A stretch of DNA of 64,000 bases from Muribaculaceae bacterium (GCA_017620635.1 JAGAUV010000007.1:24601-88600), one strand, 5' to 3'. Shown: positions 8,613 to 18,533, numbered from the stretch's first letter. Made by a program: numbers and translations. The notes: a model not told the origin generated them from the letters alone.

Positions 8613-9953
8613 GTGACAAAGGAATTTGAGGCGCGTACAGCCGACTTTATCGCCCGTAAGGGCCTCTTGCACAAGGAGGCTCCTGTCGTCGTGGCGCTCA
8701 GCGGCGGCGCCGATTCTGTGGCGCTTCTTGCCGTGCTGACGCGCCTTGGCTATGACTGCCGTGCGGCGCACTGCAACTTCCACCTACGCGGCGACGAGTC
8801 AATGCGCGACATGCGACATGCCGGCGCTGTCGCCGAGAAGCTCGGGGTAGATATATACATACGCGATTTCGATGTGCCTGCACGTATGCGCGAGACCGGC
8901 GAATCTGTAGAGATGGCATGCCGTAGCCTGCGCTACAAGTGGTTTGCCGACCTGCTCGACCGTGATGGCGCGCAGGCGATAGCTGTGGGGCACCACCGCG
9001 AGGACCGCGTGGAAACATTCATGCTCAATCTTATGCGAGGCACTGGCATAGCAGGGCTTACGTCCATGCGTCCCCGGTCGGGGCATGTGGTGCGTCCGCT
9101 CCTTATGTCCTCACGTGGCGAGATAGAGGAGTATATCGCCTCGCTGGGGCTCGGATATGTGGACGACAGCAGCAACAGCTCTGATCTGCATCGTCGCAAC
9201 AGGCTTCGCAACAGCATCCTGCCCTTGATGGAAGATAAGTTCCCCGGTGCGATGAATGCCATCCTGCGTACGATAGGAAATCTTGAGGAAGCCGAGGCGA
9301 TCTACCGTGAGGCGGTAGACAGCGGTGTCAGGGATTACATGAGCCGTGACGGCATAGATATGAAATCGCTACGTGGCGACGAGCATGCCGCCACATTGCT
9401 CTTCGAGCATCTCAAGACTTATTGCTTCACTTATACCCAGATATGCGACATGCTGTCGGGTGCCGAGTCGTCGGGTCAGCGTTTCTTCTCGACCGACGGT
9501 GCCACCGTGGCCGAGCTCGACCGCGGTATGCTTAGCCTCAGAGAAGCCTCGGGCTGTGAACCCTGCGACAGCGACGTGTATCCTGTGGCCCTGCAGCATG
9601 ATATTGTGTCGCCTGTGCATATAATTGTGACGCAGGCCGATGTGTCGACATTCCGTCCTGAAGGGCTTGGCGCTGACGTGGCATATTTCGATGCCTCTAT
9701 GCTTGATGATGATGCCTATCTGGAGCTGCGACATGCCCGTCGCGGCGACCGGCTCGTGCCCTTCGGCAGCAGCAAGAGCAAACTGGTCAGCGACCTGTTC
9801 GCCAACGCCAAGTATAGTGCCGAGCAGAAGCGCCGTGCGTGGCTGCTTACGTGCAATGGCGAGATCGTGTGGATTCCGGGGCTACGCAACACGGCGGCAT
9901 TCCCGGTCGGCCCGGGAACGAAGAGATTCCTGCGTCTGCAGTTAAAGAAGTGA
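8613..9953 (+). CDS. tilS: tRNA(Ile)-lysidine synthetase
   Basis: A 446-residue N-type ATP pyrophosphatase that converts C34 of the CAU-anticodon tRNA-Ile to lysidine, making it read AUA. The PP-loop SGGADS is at residues 30-35. The adjacent AHCNFHLRGDES and HHREDRVETFMLNLMRG segments are typical of TilS, and a C-terminal substrate-binding domain contains RRGDRLVPFG. The start is GTG 8613. It follows the serS terminator closely, so it probably has its own weak promoter or depends on readthrough. Its last 12 bases overlap tail-to-tail with cinA on the other strand, so the two transcripts are antisense at their ends. Confidence 0.95.
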   Translation: MTKEFEARTADFIARKGLLHKEAPVVVALSGGADSVALLAVLTRLGYDCRAAHCNFHLRGDESMRDMRHAGAVAEKLGVDIYIRDFDVPARMRETGESVEMACRSLRYKWFADLLDRDGAQAIAVGHHREDRVETFMLNLMRGTGIAGLTSMRPRSGHVVRPLLMSSRGEIEEYIASLGLGYVDDSSNSSDLHRRNRLRNSILPLMEDKFPGAMNAILRTIGNLEEAEAIYREAVDSGVRDYMSRDGIDMKSLRGDEHAATLLFEHLKTYCFTYTQICDMLSGAESSGQRFFSTDGATVAELDRGMLSLREASGCEPCDSDVYPVALQHDIVSPVHIIVTQADVSTFRPEGLGADVAYFDASMLDDDAYLELRHARRGDRLVPFGSSKSKLVSDLFANAKYSAEQKRRAWLLTCNGEIVWIPGLRNTAAFPVGPGTKRFLRLQLKK

Positions 9954-11165
9954 GCAGAGCAGATTTATAGCCGCTGCAGAAGCGCGGTCGATCACAGCTG
10001 TGCGGTCGCCCGAGAATCTGAACAGCCGTGCGACGGTCTGCTCAGGCGTGTGCGCGGCAATCCATACCGTGCCTACCGGTTTCTCGTCGGATCCGCCGCC
10101 GGGGCCTGCGATGCCCGATGTAGCCACCGAACAGTCGGAGCAGCATGTACGTGCCACACCTTCGGCCATCTGCCTTACTGTGGCCTCGCTCACGGCGCCG
10201 TCGCTCTCGAGCGTGGAGGGCTTTACTCCCAGCACACCCATTTTTACGTCATTGGCATACGAAACGACTCCGCCCGTGAAGGTGTCGGAGCAGCCTGCGA
10301 TTTCGGTAAACAGATGCGCAATGTTGCCTCCCGTGCAGCTTTCGGCCGTAGCGAGAGTCCACTTGTGCGAGCGTAGCTTGTGGAGGGCTATTTCGGCAGG
10401 CGACAGTTTGCCTTCGCCGGCAAGGTATGGCTTCAGCTCATCGCGCAATTTTGCCGCGCAGGTATTGAATATCTCGTCGGGGGCGTCGGGAGCGCCGTCG
10501 AGGCGCAGCAGGATTTCGCCCGGCGAGGGCAGATATGCTATTTTGAAACCGTCGGGGATAGCGTCCTCAAAATCGGCAAGGCGTTCGGCAAGGTCTGACT
10601 CGGTAATGCCTGTTACCGTAAACTCGCGGTGCATTATGTGCCCGGCATTCCCGAAACGGGCGCTTACCTGTGCGCGAACCTCGGGCAGCATGCCCCTTGT
10701 CTCGAAGGGTACTCCCGGCATGGCAACGAGCACTTTGCCGTCGCGTTCGAACCACATCAGCGGCGCTGTGCCGAGACGGTTCATGATCACACGGCACGAA
10801 GTGGGCACCCATGCCTGGCTTCGTGTCAGTTCGTTTATAGTGAGACCGCGTTCGTCGAATATGCGTCCGATATTTACTGTCACGTCCTTGTCTTCCTCGA
10901 GCGTGCCTCCGAATATTTCGGTCATTACACCTTTTGTGATGTCGTCGCGTGTGGGGCCGAGACCGCCTGTAGTGAGTACGAGCTCACTCTTGCTCAGCGA
11001 TGCCTCTATCGCCTCACGGATGTCTGCCGCTTTGTCGCCGACAGTACGGACGTCGGCTACCTCCCAGCCTATTTCGCTGAATGTACGGGCGATAAGACCG
11101 GAATTGGTATCGGTAACGCGGCCGAGGAGTATCTCGTCGCCTATGATTATTATGGATAGTTTCAT
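9942..11165 (-). CDS. cinA: CinA family protein (competence/damage-inducible, NMN deamidase domain)
   Basis: A 407-residue protein with two domains. The N-terminal MoCF-biosynthesis-like domain (about 1-170) has TTGGLGPTRDDITKG and would carry COG1058-type ADP-ribose pyrophosphatase activity. The C-terminal CinA domain (about 250-405) has AESCTGG, GGVVSYANDVK and SGIAGPGGG, the nicotinamide-nucleotide amidohydrolase signature. Together these recycle pyridine nucleotide breakdown products. Its start overlaps the tsaD stop by four bases, so it is translated as the last gene of a reverse operon. The name is historical; there is no other competence gene nearby. Confidence 0.93.
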   Translation of the reverse strand: MKLSIIIIGDEILLGRVTDTNSGLIARTFSEIGWEVADVRTVGDKAADIREAIEASLSKSELVLTTGGLGPTRDDITKGVMTEIFGGTLEEDKDVTVNIGRIFDERGLTINELTRSQAWVPTSCRVIMNRLGTAPLMWFERDGKVLVAMPGVPFETRGMLPEVRAQVSARFGNAGHIMHREFTVTGITESDLAERLADFEDAIPDGFKIAYLPSPGEILLRLDGAPDAPDEIFNTCAAKLRDELKPYLAGEGKLSPAEIALHKLRSHKWTLATAESCTGGNIAHLFTEIAGCSDTFTGGVVSYANDVKMGVLGVKPSTLESDGAVSEATVRQMAEGVARTCCSDCSVATSGIAGPGGGSDEKPVGTVWIAAHTPEQTVARLFRFSGDRTAVIDRASAAAINLLCSLL

Positions 11166-12175
11166 ATTTCTACACGCGCATAGGGCGCAGTGTCGTAAGG
11201 ACAGAAAATTTTGTCGAGGTATTTGAAGTAACCGGCGACAGCAACCATTGCCGCATTGTCGGTAGTGAATTTACGCTCAGGGATGAAAGCCTCGACTCCT
11301 TTGGCCGCACATAGCTCGGCAACGGCCGCGCGCACTCCCGAGTTGGCCGACACGCCACCGCCTATCGCCACAGTCTTTACTCCTGTCGAGTCGATGGCTT
11401 TTGAGAGCTTGTCGATGAGAATGTCGATGATGGTGCGCTGGAGCGATGCCGCCAGGTCGGCGCGGTTGTGCTCGATAAAATCCGGGTCAGCCTTTATGCC
11501 GTCGCGAAGAGTGTAGAGAAAGGAGGTCTTGAGGCCTGAGAAAGAGTAATCGAGGCCGGCGATATGAGGCTTGGCGAATTTGAAACGCTTGGCATCGCCC
11601 TCGGCGGCGAGCCTGTCGATATGTGGACCGCCGGGGTAGGGCAGCCCCATCACTTTGGCGCATTTGTCGAAGGCCTCTCCGGCGGCGTCGTCGATTGTGC
11701 GGCCGAGTATTTCCATGTCGTTGTAGCTGCGAACGAGGATAATCTGTGAGTTGCCGCCCGACACGAGCAGGCACAGGTAGGGAAACTCGGGCACGCGGTC
11801 GTCGGCTTTCTCTCTGACGAATTGTGCCAGCACATGGCCGTGCAGATGGTTGACATCTATTATAGGTATGCGCAGGCCGAGCGACATGCCTTTGGCGAAG
11901 CTTGTGCCGACGAGGAGGGAGCCTATAAGGCCCGGCCCACGTGTGAACGCTATCGCCGAGAGGTCTTTTTTGTCTATGCCGGCGCGGCGTATCGCGGCGT
12001 CGACCACAGGCACGATATTCTGCTGATGTGCACGCGAAGCAAGCTCTGGCACCACGCCGCCGTATTCCTCATGTACAGCCTGCGAGGCTATGACATTGCT
12101 CATAAGTATGCCGTCGCGGACAATGGCGGCTGAAGTGTCGTCGCAGGATGATTCGATACCCAGAATTGTAACCAT
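11162..12175 (-). CDS. tsaD: tRNA N6-adenosine threonylcarbamoyltransferase
   Basis: A 337-residue ASKHA-fold enzyme that transfers the threonylcarbamoyl group from TC-AMP to A37 of ANN-reading tRNAs, working with TsaB and TsaE. The metal-binding NHLHGH (His110 and His114) is intact, as are the nucleotide-binding segments GIESSCDDTSAA near the start, LVSGGNSQ near the middle and AIGGGVSAN near the C-terminus. It lies one base after the stop of the upstream small barrel protein and overlaps cinA by four bases. tsaB and tsaE are not in the window. Confidence 0.97.
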   Translation of the reverse strand: MVTILGIESSCDDTSAAIVRDGILMSNVIASQAVHEEYGGVVPELASRAHQQNIVPVVDAAIRRAGIDKKDLSAIAFTRGPGLIGSLLVGTSFAKGMSLGLRIPIIDVNHLHGHVLAQFVREKADDRVPEFPYLCLLVSGGNSQIILVRSYNDMEILGRTIDDAAGEAFDKCAKVMGLPYPGGPHIDRLAAEGDAKRFKFAKPHIAGLDYSFSGLKTSFLYTLRDGIKADPDFIEHNRADLAASLQRTIIDILIDKLSKAIDSTGVKTVAIGGGVSANSGVRAAVAELCAAKGVEAFIPERKFTTDNAAMVAVAGYFKYLDKIFCPYDTAPYARVEI

Positions 12176-12176
12176 A

Positions 12177-12713
12177 TCAGAATACGTATGCTATACGGGC
12201 GGCAAAATTACCGCTTGGGTTGTGTCGCAATAGTGTGTATTTAGCTTCGATGCCGAGCCGTAGAGCTTTGGACAGACGTATCTCCCAGCCGGCGCCGGCG
12301 TTGAGGCCGAATCCGTTTTTGCGCGATATCACATCATCGTGCGAGTCGTCGGAGACATTATGGAGAGCCCAAGAATTGAAAGCCGCGCCGGCAATGGGGT
12401 AGAATGCGGCCTTGGCCGATGTGGCTATCGGGAAGTGGACGTCAATGTCGATGAGCAGGGCGTCGCGGTCTTCGTTACGGAATACCAGTCCTATGGTCGG
12501 AGCGATGCGCACGTGGCTGCTGAAGGCATAGTCGAAGTTGAGACCCACAAGAGCCGAGTTGTTTCTGGTTATGTATCCCACTCTGGGACCGAAAGATTTC
12601 TGACCTCGCTCAACCTGAGCGGACGCGCCAAGCGATACTGTCATAAGCAACAATACCACAGCAATCCGGACAATTGAGTTTATAGCTTGTGTCATATGGT
12701 TATTGTTAAACAT
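12177..12713 (-). CDS. Small outer-membrane beta-barrel protein of unknown role
   Basis: A 178-residue protein (172 if the second Met at 12695 is used) with a clear signal peptide ending ...SLGASAQ. The mature part alternates hydrophobic and polar residues, contains GPRVGYITRNNSALVGLNFDYAF, and ends in AYVF with a terminal Phe. This is the pattern of a small porin-like or OmpW/OmpX-sized barrel of about eight strands. No specific family is recognised. It is the first gene of the tsaD-cinA operon, which says little about function. The start is ambiguous: the promoter -7 at 12731-12738 would leave only a 10-base leader before ATG 12713. Confidence 0.7.
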   Translation of the reverse strand: MFNNNHMTQAINSIVRIAVVLLLMTVSLGASAQVERGQKSFGPRVGYITRNNSALVGLNFDYAFSSHVRIAPTIGLVFRNEDRDALLIDIDVHFPIATSAKAAFYPIAGAAFNSWALHNVSDDSHDDVISRKNGFGLNAGAGWEIRLSKALRLGIEAKYTLLRHNPSGNFAARIAYVF

Positions 12714-13034
12714 ACTTTTTAATTTAGATACAAAGTTAGTGACTTTTTGTGAAACGAAATGTGAAAATTGTTAAAAATAGGAAATGAATATAAACGATGC
12801 GAAAATATTAGGAAATGTGAAAAACATAGTCTAAAACATAACAAAAGTTAAAATGGTGTTACAATAGTGTACGGATTAAAAAGATTGTTTAAATTTGCCT
12901 CAAAATCATTCGAACGACATAAAGCCAAAATTAAAGTCTTTTTAACTAAACAATTTTAGAGTCATAACAATTATTATATATACTGCGACATCACGTCATA
13001 ACCAAACCAGACATACAAATTTCAACTATATTCT
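12714..13034 (+). promoter_or_regulatory. AT-rich divergent intergenic region with a candidate susC promoter
   Basis: This 321-base gap between divergent genes is strongly AT-rich and non-coding. Besides the reverse -7 at 12731-12738, it contains TAAATTTG at 12890-12897 on the plus strand, a fit to the -7 consensus. That would leave a leader of about 130 bases before the susC start. I see no hairpin or anti-sigma-type regulatory gene nearby. Confidence 0.45.
12731..12738 (-). promoter_or_regulatory. -7 element (TAACTTTG on the reverse strand) of the small barrel-tsaD-cinA operon
   Basis: It reads CAAAGTTA on the plus strand. No exact TTTG lies 19 bases upstream on the reverse strand. The position is right for ATG 12695 or 12713. 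Confidence 0.5.
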
Positions 13035-16000
13035 ATGAGAAGACATCTTTATCTGACAGCGTTTCTGCTTGCAGTGGCGCCATTGACCGGAGGTTTCCGG
13101 GCGCTGGCATTACCTGGAGAGCAAACTCAGGACCAGTCAGTGGCTCTGATTACGGGTACAGTACTCGACGAGAACAACGAAGCCATTATCGGCGCAAGTG
13201 TGGTGCAAAAAGGCGTCCGCGGCAACGCTGTGGCGACTGATGCGTTCGGCCACTTTAAAATCCGTGTGGCTGCCGGAACTGAGCTCGAGATCACTTATAT
13301 CGGCTACAAGGCTGTGACAATGCCGGCAGCCAATGACATGACGGTGTACATGCAGCCGACGACCGAGGCTCTCAATCAGCTTGTGGTAATCGGCTACGGC
13401 ACACAGAAGAAGGCCAACCTTACAGGCGCCGTATCGACAGTAGATGTCGCCAGAACAATGGACAGCCGTCCGGCCACCGATGTGGCCAAGGCACTTCAGG
13501 GTGCAGTGCCGGGCCTTACCATCACATCGGCCAACGGCGCCCTCGACGGCTCGCCGACTATCAACATCCGTGGCGTAGGCACACTCTCCAACGGACACAG
13601 TTCTTCTCCGCTTATCGTGGTAGACGGTGTTCCTGTCGACGACATGAGCTTCCTCAACCCCGAGGATATCGAAGAGATCTCAGTGCTCAAGGATGCCGCC
13701 TCTTCGGCTATCTACGGCACACGTGCAGCTTTCGGCGTGATACTTATCACGACCAAGGAGGCCGCCACACAGGATCGTATTTCAGTGAAATATATCAACA
13801 ACTTCGGCTGGAACTCGGCTACAGTGCTTCCTGAGTTCGCCAGCACGGTCGATAACCTCAAGATGGCAATCGCCGATACCAACCCCGGCGCCGACGAGGA
13901 GATATTCGGTATGTTCTATACCGACCTTCTTCCTTTTGCCGAGGCGTGGAGCCAGCAGCACGGAGGCAAACCCTACGACTCGCTCGTAGAGCTTCATCCT
14001 TTCCAGAGCTGGGACAATGTAGGCGACTACTATATCCCGGGCAGCGATTACCTCTTCCCGAGCGGCAACCCGGCAGTGTCGGGCAAGATGCAGTCGGCCC
14101 GCTGGATCAGCTATGCCGACTGGAATGTGCGCAAGACACTCTTCCGTGCGGCACCCTCGAGCAAGCACAATATCAGCGTAGAGGGCCAGAGCGGACGCAC
14201 CAACTACCGCCTGTCGTTCGGATACGATTCTCGCGAGGGCATGCTCAAATATGCGCCCGAGAAGATGCGCCGCTATATGGTCAACGCCAGTGTGACCACC
14301 AATATCTTCAAGTGGTGGAAAGCCGGTGCCCGGTTCAACTTCTCCGACCGCGAGTTTACCAATCCTAACGAGAGAGTGAGCACATCGAGCTCGCGCAACA
14401 CATATCAGTATCTGTGGCGCTTCCCGGCACAGTTCGAGAACTACGGTTATATACTCGATGCCGCCGGCCAGCCCATGAACTTCCGCAACTCGATAGGCTT
14501 GCGCGAGTCGGCACACCGCGACAAGACCGTGACCACCAACACACGCATGCAGGCGTTCTCGATATTCAATCCTGTCAAGGGCCTCACACTTCAGGCCGAC
14601 TTCACATACACGCTGCGCAATATGAACAGCGAGTCGGCAGCCGTACCTTTTGTCCTTGTCGACAACTGGGGCGCCGGCGCCAACAACGGTTTCCGCGACT
14701 ACAACTCCGCTACCCAGGCAACTTCGTTTGCCGCCCAGAGCAACTATCGCGACACCATGTGGGCCGCCAATGTGTTCGGTACATATGATGTAAACTTCGC
14801 CGATGCACACAACCTCAAGGTAATGCTTGGCTGGACAGCCGAACAGGAGGAATACCGCCAGTTCTATCTGCGCCGTTCGGGCCTGGTAAGCTATGATCTG
14901 CCTAATATCAACCTTACCAACGGAACGAATTACCAGACCAGCGGCATCCACACACACCGCGCGACTACCGGTTTCTTCGGACGTATCAATTACGACTACA
15001 AAGGCATATACCTTGCCGAAGTCAACGGCCGCTACGACGGCTCGAGCCGCTTCCCGTCGCATGACCAGTGGGCCTTCTTCCCCTCGGCATCCGCAGGCTA
15101 CCGTTTCAGCGAGGAAAAATACTTCGAACCGCTCAAATCGTGGTGGAGCAACGGCAAACTGCGTGCCTCTTACGGCCATATAGGCAATGAGGCTGTAGGC
15201 AGCAATATGTTCCTCTCTACCGTTTCTCCTATTTCTCCCTCCGATGTCAACTGGGTCAGCGGCGATCAGAAGATAGTGGTGTTCGATATGCCGACACTCG
15301 TGCTGCCCTCGCTCACATGGGAACGCATCGTGACAACAGATATAGGTCTTGACCTCGGATTCCTCGACAACAGCCTCAATGTAGGTATCGACCTGTATCA
15401 GCGCGACACCAAGGATATGCTCGGCCCGACGAGCAAGCTCCCCGGCGTCCTCGGCGCTTCGGCTCCTTACGGCAATGCCGGTTCGCTCCGCACACGCGGC
15501 TGGGAGATATCGCTTAACTGGAACCACTCGTTCGGCGACGCCGACGTGTACGCAAGTTTCAATATCGGCGACGCACGCACGAAGATTACCAAGTGGAACA
15601 ATCCCGACCGTCTGATCTACTCCTTCCTGCCTTCGGGCGGCGATTATACCGAGGGTCAGTACTTCGGCGACATCTGGGGCTTTGAGACCGACGGCTACTT
15701 CACGATGGACGATTTCCACTTCGTTCCCGGCGGTGTCGTTACCGATGAAAACGGTAACCCCATCCTCAATGCCGATGGCAAGCAGACCTACCACCGCGGT
15801 ACTTATGTACGCAACGACGGCACCGTCGACCAGAGTTTCCTCCAGAGCGGCAGCTTCAGCTACGGCCCCGGCGACGTGAGATTCAAGGACCTCAACGGCG
15901 ACGGCGTGATCAATAACGGCGATCCCAACATGACGAATGCCAAAGGCGAGAAGATCGCTGTAGGCTCGGTCAACAACCACGGCGACCTCAAGGTAATAGG

Positions 16001-16625
16001 CAACGCACTGCCGAGATATGAGTATTCGTTCCGTCTTGGCGGCGCATGGAAAGGATTTGATATTGACATGTTCTTCCAGGGCATAGGCAAGCGCAACATG
16101 TGGGCTACGGGCTCTACCATCATACCTATGGCACAGAGCGCTTACGGTACCTTTACCAATCTCGTCGGCAATTATAATGAGATCGCCTACAACGAGGACG
16201 CCACCGATCCCAACTACGGCATGATCACGACAGCCAATATCAGCACCGACAACTGGTACCCCCGTCTCTATGCCAAGAGCGGCGGAGCCGGTAATGTAGG
16301 CAATATCGGCAACGGCAAGGACAACTTCTATCCTCAGAGCCGCTACCTGATGAATATGGCCTACCTCCGCTTCAAGAATCTTACCATCGGCTATACCCTG
16401 CCGGTTGAAATGACAAAGAAGGTACTGATCCAGAAAGCACGTGTATATTTCTCGGCCGACAACCTCTGCTTCCTCTATAACGGCGCCAGGAAGTATCAGC
16501 TCGATCCCGAGCAGGCTACCGCCGCCGGCTCGGCAGTGCAGGGCTACAACGACGGCAACGCCACTTTCGGTCGTACAATTCCTATTCCGCGCACTTTCTC
16601 CTTTGGCGTGCAGGTAACACTCTAA
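13035..16625 (+). CDS. SusC/RagA family TonB-linked outer-membrane transporter
   Basis: A 1196-residue TonB-dependent transporter of the SusC type. After a signal peptide (about 1-25) there is a carboxypeptidase-regulatory-like domain (ITGTVLDENNEAIIGASVV, about 40-115). A plug domain follows, with the SusC linker VVIGYGTQKKANLTGAVS (about 128-145) and GVGTLSNG. The C-terminal 22-stranded barrel ends in GVQVTL. There is no N-terminal secretin/STN domain, so it is not a FecA-like signalling receptor. It imports an oligosaccharide or peptide captured by the SusD partner 19 bases downstream. No glycosidase, sulfatase or regulator is linked, so the substrate is unknown. Confidence 0.96.
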   Translation: MRRHLYLTAFLLAVAPLTGGFRALALPGEQTQDQSVALITGTVLDENNEAIIGASVVQKGVRGNAVATDAFGHFKIRVAAGTELEITYIGYKAVTMPAANDMTVYMQPTTEALNQLVVIGYGTQKKANLTGAVSTVDVARTMDSRPATDVAKALQGAVPGLTITSANGALDGSPTINIRGVGTLSNGHSSSPLIVVDGVPVDDMSFLNPEDIEEISVLKDAASSAIYGTRAAFGVILITTKEAATQDRISVKYINNFGWNSATVLPEFASTVDNLKMAIADTNPGADEEIFGMFYTDLLPFAEAWSQQHGGKPYDSLVELHPFQSWDNVGDYYIPGSDYLFPSGNPAVSGKMQSARWISYADWNVRKTLFRAAPSSKHNISVEGQSGRTNYRLSFGYDSREGMLKYAPEKMRRYMVNASVTTNIFKWWKAGARFNFSDREFTNPNERVSTSSSRNTYQYLWRFPAQFENYGYILDAAGQPMNFRNSIGLRESAHRDKTVTTNTRMQAFSIFNPVKGLTLQADFTYTLRNMNSESAAVPFVLVDNWGAGANNGFRDYNSATQATSFAAQSNYRDTMWAANVFGTYDVNFADAHNLKVMLGWTAEQEEYRQFYLRRSGLVSYDLPNINLTNGTNYQTSGIHTHRATTGFFGRINYDYKGIYLAEVNGRYDGSSRFPSHDQWAFFPSASAGYRFSEEKYFEPLKSWWSNGKLRASYGHIGNEAVGSNMFLSTVSPISPSDVNWVSGDQKIVVFDMPTLVLPSLTWERIVTTDIGLDLGFLDNSLNVGIDLYQRDTKDMLGPTSKLPGVLGASAPYGNAGSLRTRGWEISLNWNHSFGDADVYASFNIGDARTKITKWNNPDRLIYSFLPSGGDYTEGQYFGDIWGFETDGYFTMDDFHFVPGGVVTDENGNPILNADGKQTYHRGTYVRNDGTVDQSFLQSGSFSYGPGDVRFKDLNGDGVINNGDPNMTNAKGEKIAVGSVNNHGDLKVIGNALPRYEYSFRLGGAWKGFDIDMFFQGIGKRNMWATGSTIIPMAQSAYGTFTNLVGNYNEIAYNEDATDPNYGMITTANISTDNWYPRLYAKSGGAGNVGNIGNGKDNFYPQSRYLMNMAYLRFKNLTIGYTLPVEMTKKVLIQKARVYFSADNLCFLYNGARKYQLDPEQATAAGSAVQGYNDGNATFGRTIPIPRTFSFGVQVTL

Positions 16626-16644
16626 CCGCTTAAAACAGACCAAA

Positions 16645-18360
16645 ATGAAAAAGATATATCTATACAGCACAATGCTCGCAGTGAGCGCCGCCCTGTGCGG
16701 ATGCAGCGATTTCCTCAACGACAATCGCTATCCCATGTCGCAGCAGACTGTGAACGATGCGTTCTGGAGCAACCCCACCAACGTCCAGAATCAGATCAAT
16801 TACTTCTACGAGGACTTTACCGGCTACGGCAATGCCTTCTCGACAAACGGCACCTTCTATTACTCGTGGCTGTCGGACGATCAGTGCGGACGAAATACCT
16901 TCGCCAACTGGAAGTTTACGTCAGTGCCGTCGAAGTCGGGCTCATGGACAGCTCCATATAAGGAGATACGCCGTGCAAACCTGATAATAGAGGGCGTTAC
17001 GGCAAGTTCGCTTAGCGATGCCGAAAAAGAAGACTATATAGCCCAGGCCCGTATGTACCGCGCCCGTCAGTACTATACACTGGTGCGCAGCTACGGCGAT
17101 GTGCCTCTCGTTACCGAAGTGCTCGACCCCACAAGCGATGCCGAGCTCTACGGTCCGCGTACGGCACGTAACACCGTTATGGACTTTGTGCTCGAGGACA
17201 TCAACTATGCCTCGGAGCATATGGCAGCTAAGAGCTCCAAGACAACATTCTCGCGCGATCTCGCCCTGGCGATGAAAGCTGAGATGTGTCTCTTCGAAGG
17301 CGCCTATGCCACATATCACGTCAACGACAAGGCCCGTGCCAAGAAATATTTCGAGGAAGTGGTATCTGCCGGCGAAGCTATCTTCAGCTCCTATCCCATA
17401 GGCGACAATTATGCCGCCCTCTACCGTTCGCTCTCATCGGCCAGCGGAGCTTACCCTGCTATTACCGCCAACAGCGAGGTAATATTCGGCAAGGTATATC
17501 TCAAAGGCACCTTCATGCACTCCATGCAGGACTACTCCAATGCCACCGACGGTGTGGCCGGCATCACACGCGACGCTTTCGACAGCTATCTGTTTATCGA
17601 CGGCCGTCCGGCAAGCTCTACGACAGAGGACAACACCGACAAGGGCGTGGACGACGGCAACGGCGGCCTGAGCATAGCCAATCTGCTTGCCGTGCGCGAC
17701 CAGCGTCTGGCAATGACTACCTATGACCATGTGCTTATGCCCGGCATGCCTTATGCGGCAGTCAACACCGGTGCCATGTGGTCGAAGTCGGGTTATGGCG
17801 TAAGCAAGTACAATAACCTGTCGGTGCCTTCGGCCGATGTGAACGAGGCCAACAAGAATTACACCTGTGCTCCGCTTTTCTGGGGCGCCCGTCTGGCCCT
17901 TGCTATAGCCGAGGCCAAAGCCGAGCTCGGCACTCTCGGCGATGCGGATGTAGAGAAGTATATCAAGCCTCTCTGGAGTCGCGCAGGCATAGATACCTCG
18001 AATCTCAATGTGGCATGGCTGGCCAATATGAACGACCCCAAGAACAACATGGACGTAAGCTCGCTGATATGGGAGATCCGCCGTTGCCGCCGCTGTGAGC
18101 TCATAATGGACGATGACATCCGTTACTGGGACCTTATCCGCTGGCACCAGCTCGATAAACTCGACACTACCACTAACCCGGCTATCATACAGGGCGCCAA
18201 TCTGTCGAACTCGCCCGTGGCAGGCGAACTGATGCTTGGCGATTATCTCAACTGCTCGTACTCGAACACCCGTAAATTCGAGGCAAAGCACTACTTCTTC
18301 CCCGTGCCGTCCGATCAGCTTGACCTCAACGAAAAACTGACACAGAACCCCGGCTGGTAA
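16645..18360 (+). CDS. SusD/RagB family nutrient-binding surface lipoprotein
   Basis: A 571-residue protein with a type II signal peptide; the lipobox ends at Cys20 (AALCGC). The alpha-helical TPR-like SusD fold is supported by the N-terminal segment with many aromatic residues (DAFWSNPTNVQNQINYFYEDF region). A central ARMYRARQYYTLVRSYGDVPLV segment is diagnostic for RagB/SusD, and the C-terminal end is WDLIRWHQLDKL ... FPVPSDQLDLNEKLTQNPGW. It caps the SusC barrel and delivers ligand to it. It follows SusC by 19 bases and is closed by a terminator, so the two form a two-gene unit. Confidence 0.96.
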   Translation: MKKIYLYSTMLAVSAALCGCSDFLNDNRYPMSQQTVNDAFWSNPTNVQNQINYFYEDFTGYGNAFSTNGTFYYSWLSDDQCGRNTFANWKFTSVPSKSGSWTAPYKEIRRANLIIEGVTASSLSDAEKEDYIAQARMYRARQYYTLVRSYGDVPLVTEVLDPTSDAELYGPRTARNTVMDFVLEDINYASEHMAAKSSKTTFSRDLALAMKAEMCLFEGAYATYHVNDKARAKKYFEEVVSAGEAIFSSYPIGDNYAALYRSLSSASGAYPAITANSEVIFGKVYLKGTFMHSMQDYSNATDGVAGITRDAFDSYLFIDGRPASSTTEDNTDKGVDDGNGGLSIANLLAVRDQRLAMTTYDHVLMPGMPYAAVNTGAMWSKSGYGVSKYNNLSVPSADVNEANKNYTCAPLFWGARLALAIAEAKAELGTLGDADVEKYIKPLWSRAGIDTSNLNVAWLANMNDPKNNMDVSSLIWEIRRCRRCELIMDDDIRYWDLIRWHQLDKLDTTTNPAIIQGANLSNSPVAGELMLGDYLNCSYSNTRKFEAKHYFFPVPSDQLDLNEKLTQNPGW

Positions 18361-18382
18361 TCAGACCTGTCGAATAAATATA

Positions 18383-18415
18383 ACGCGGACCCGTGACCCG
18401 GATCCGCGTTTTTTT
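18383..18415 (+). terminator. Rho-independent terminator of the SusC/SusD unit
   Basis: Eleven-base GC-rich arms (18383-18393 with 18399-18409, one wobble) are followed by a run of seven T. Confidence 0.85.
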
Positions 18416-18459
18416 GGTCTGTAACGAAGCTGGATGCCGTAAAAACCGAGATTTTTCGC

Positions 18460-18467
18460 TATCTTTG
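18460..18467 (+). promoter_or_regulatory. -7 element TATCTTTG for the DUF1186-like gene and ruvA
   Basis: It matches TAnnTTTG within CGCTATCTTTGC, a context also seen before kdgK at 28106. It lies 66 bases before ATG 18534. No convincing -33 TTTG. Confidence 0.5.
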
Positions 18468-18533
18468 CGCTTATAGATTCTAACGGAGGCTTCCGGTGTG
18501 TAGCCGAGGCTTTTAATAATACATTTAGCTCGA

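Noticed and set aside
10000-11226. A 408-codon forward frame opposite cinA and the tsaD end
   Set aside because: Ser/Pro/Arg-rich shadow; both reverse genes are well supported.
13782-16724. A 980-codon open frame on the reverse strand opposite the SusC gene
   Set aside because: It is a mirror of codon bias in a GC-rich gene. The forward protein matches a known family along its length; the reverse product is low in normal composition and matches nothing.
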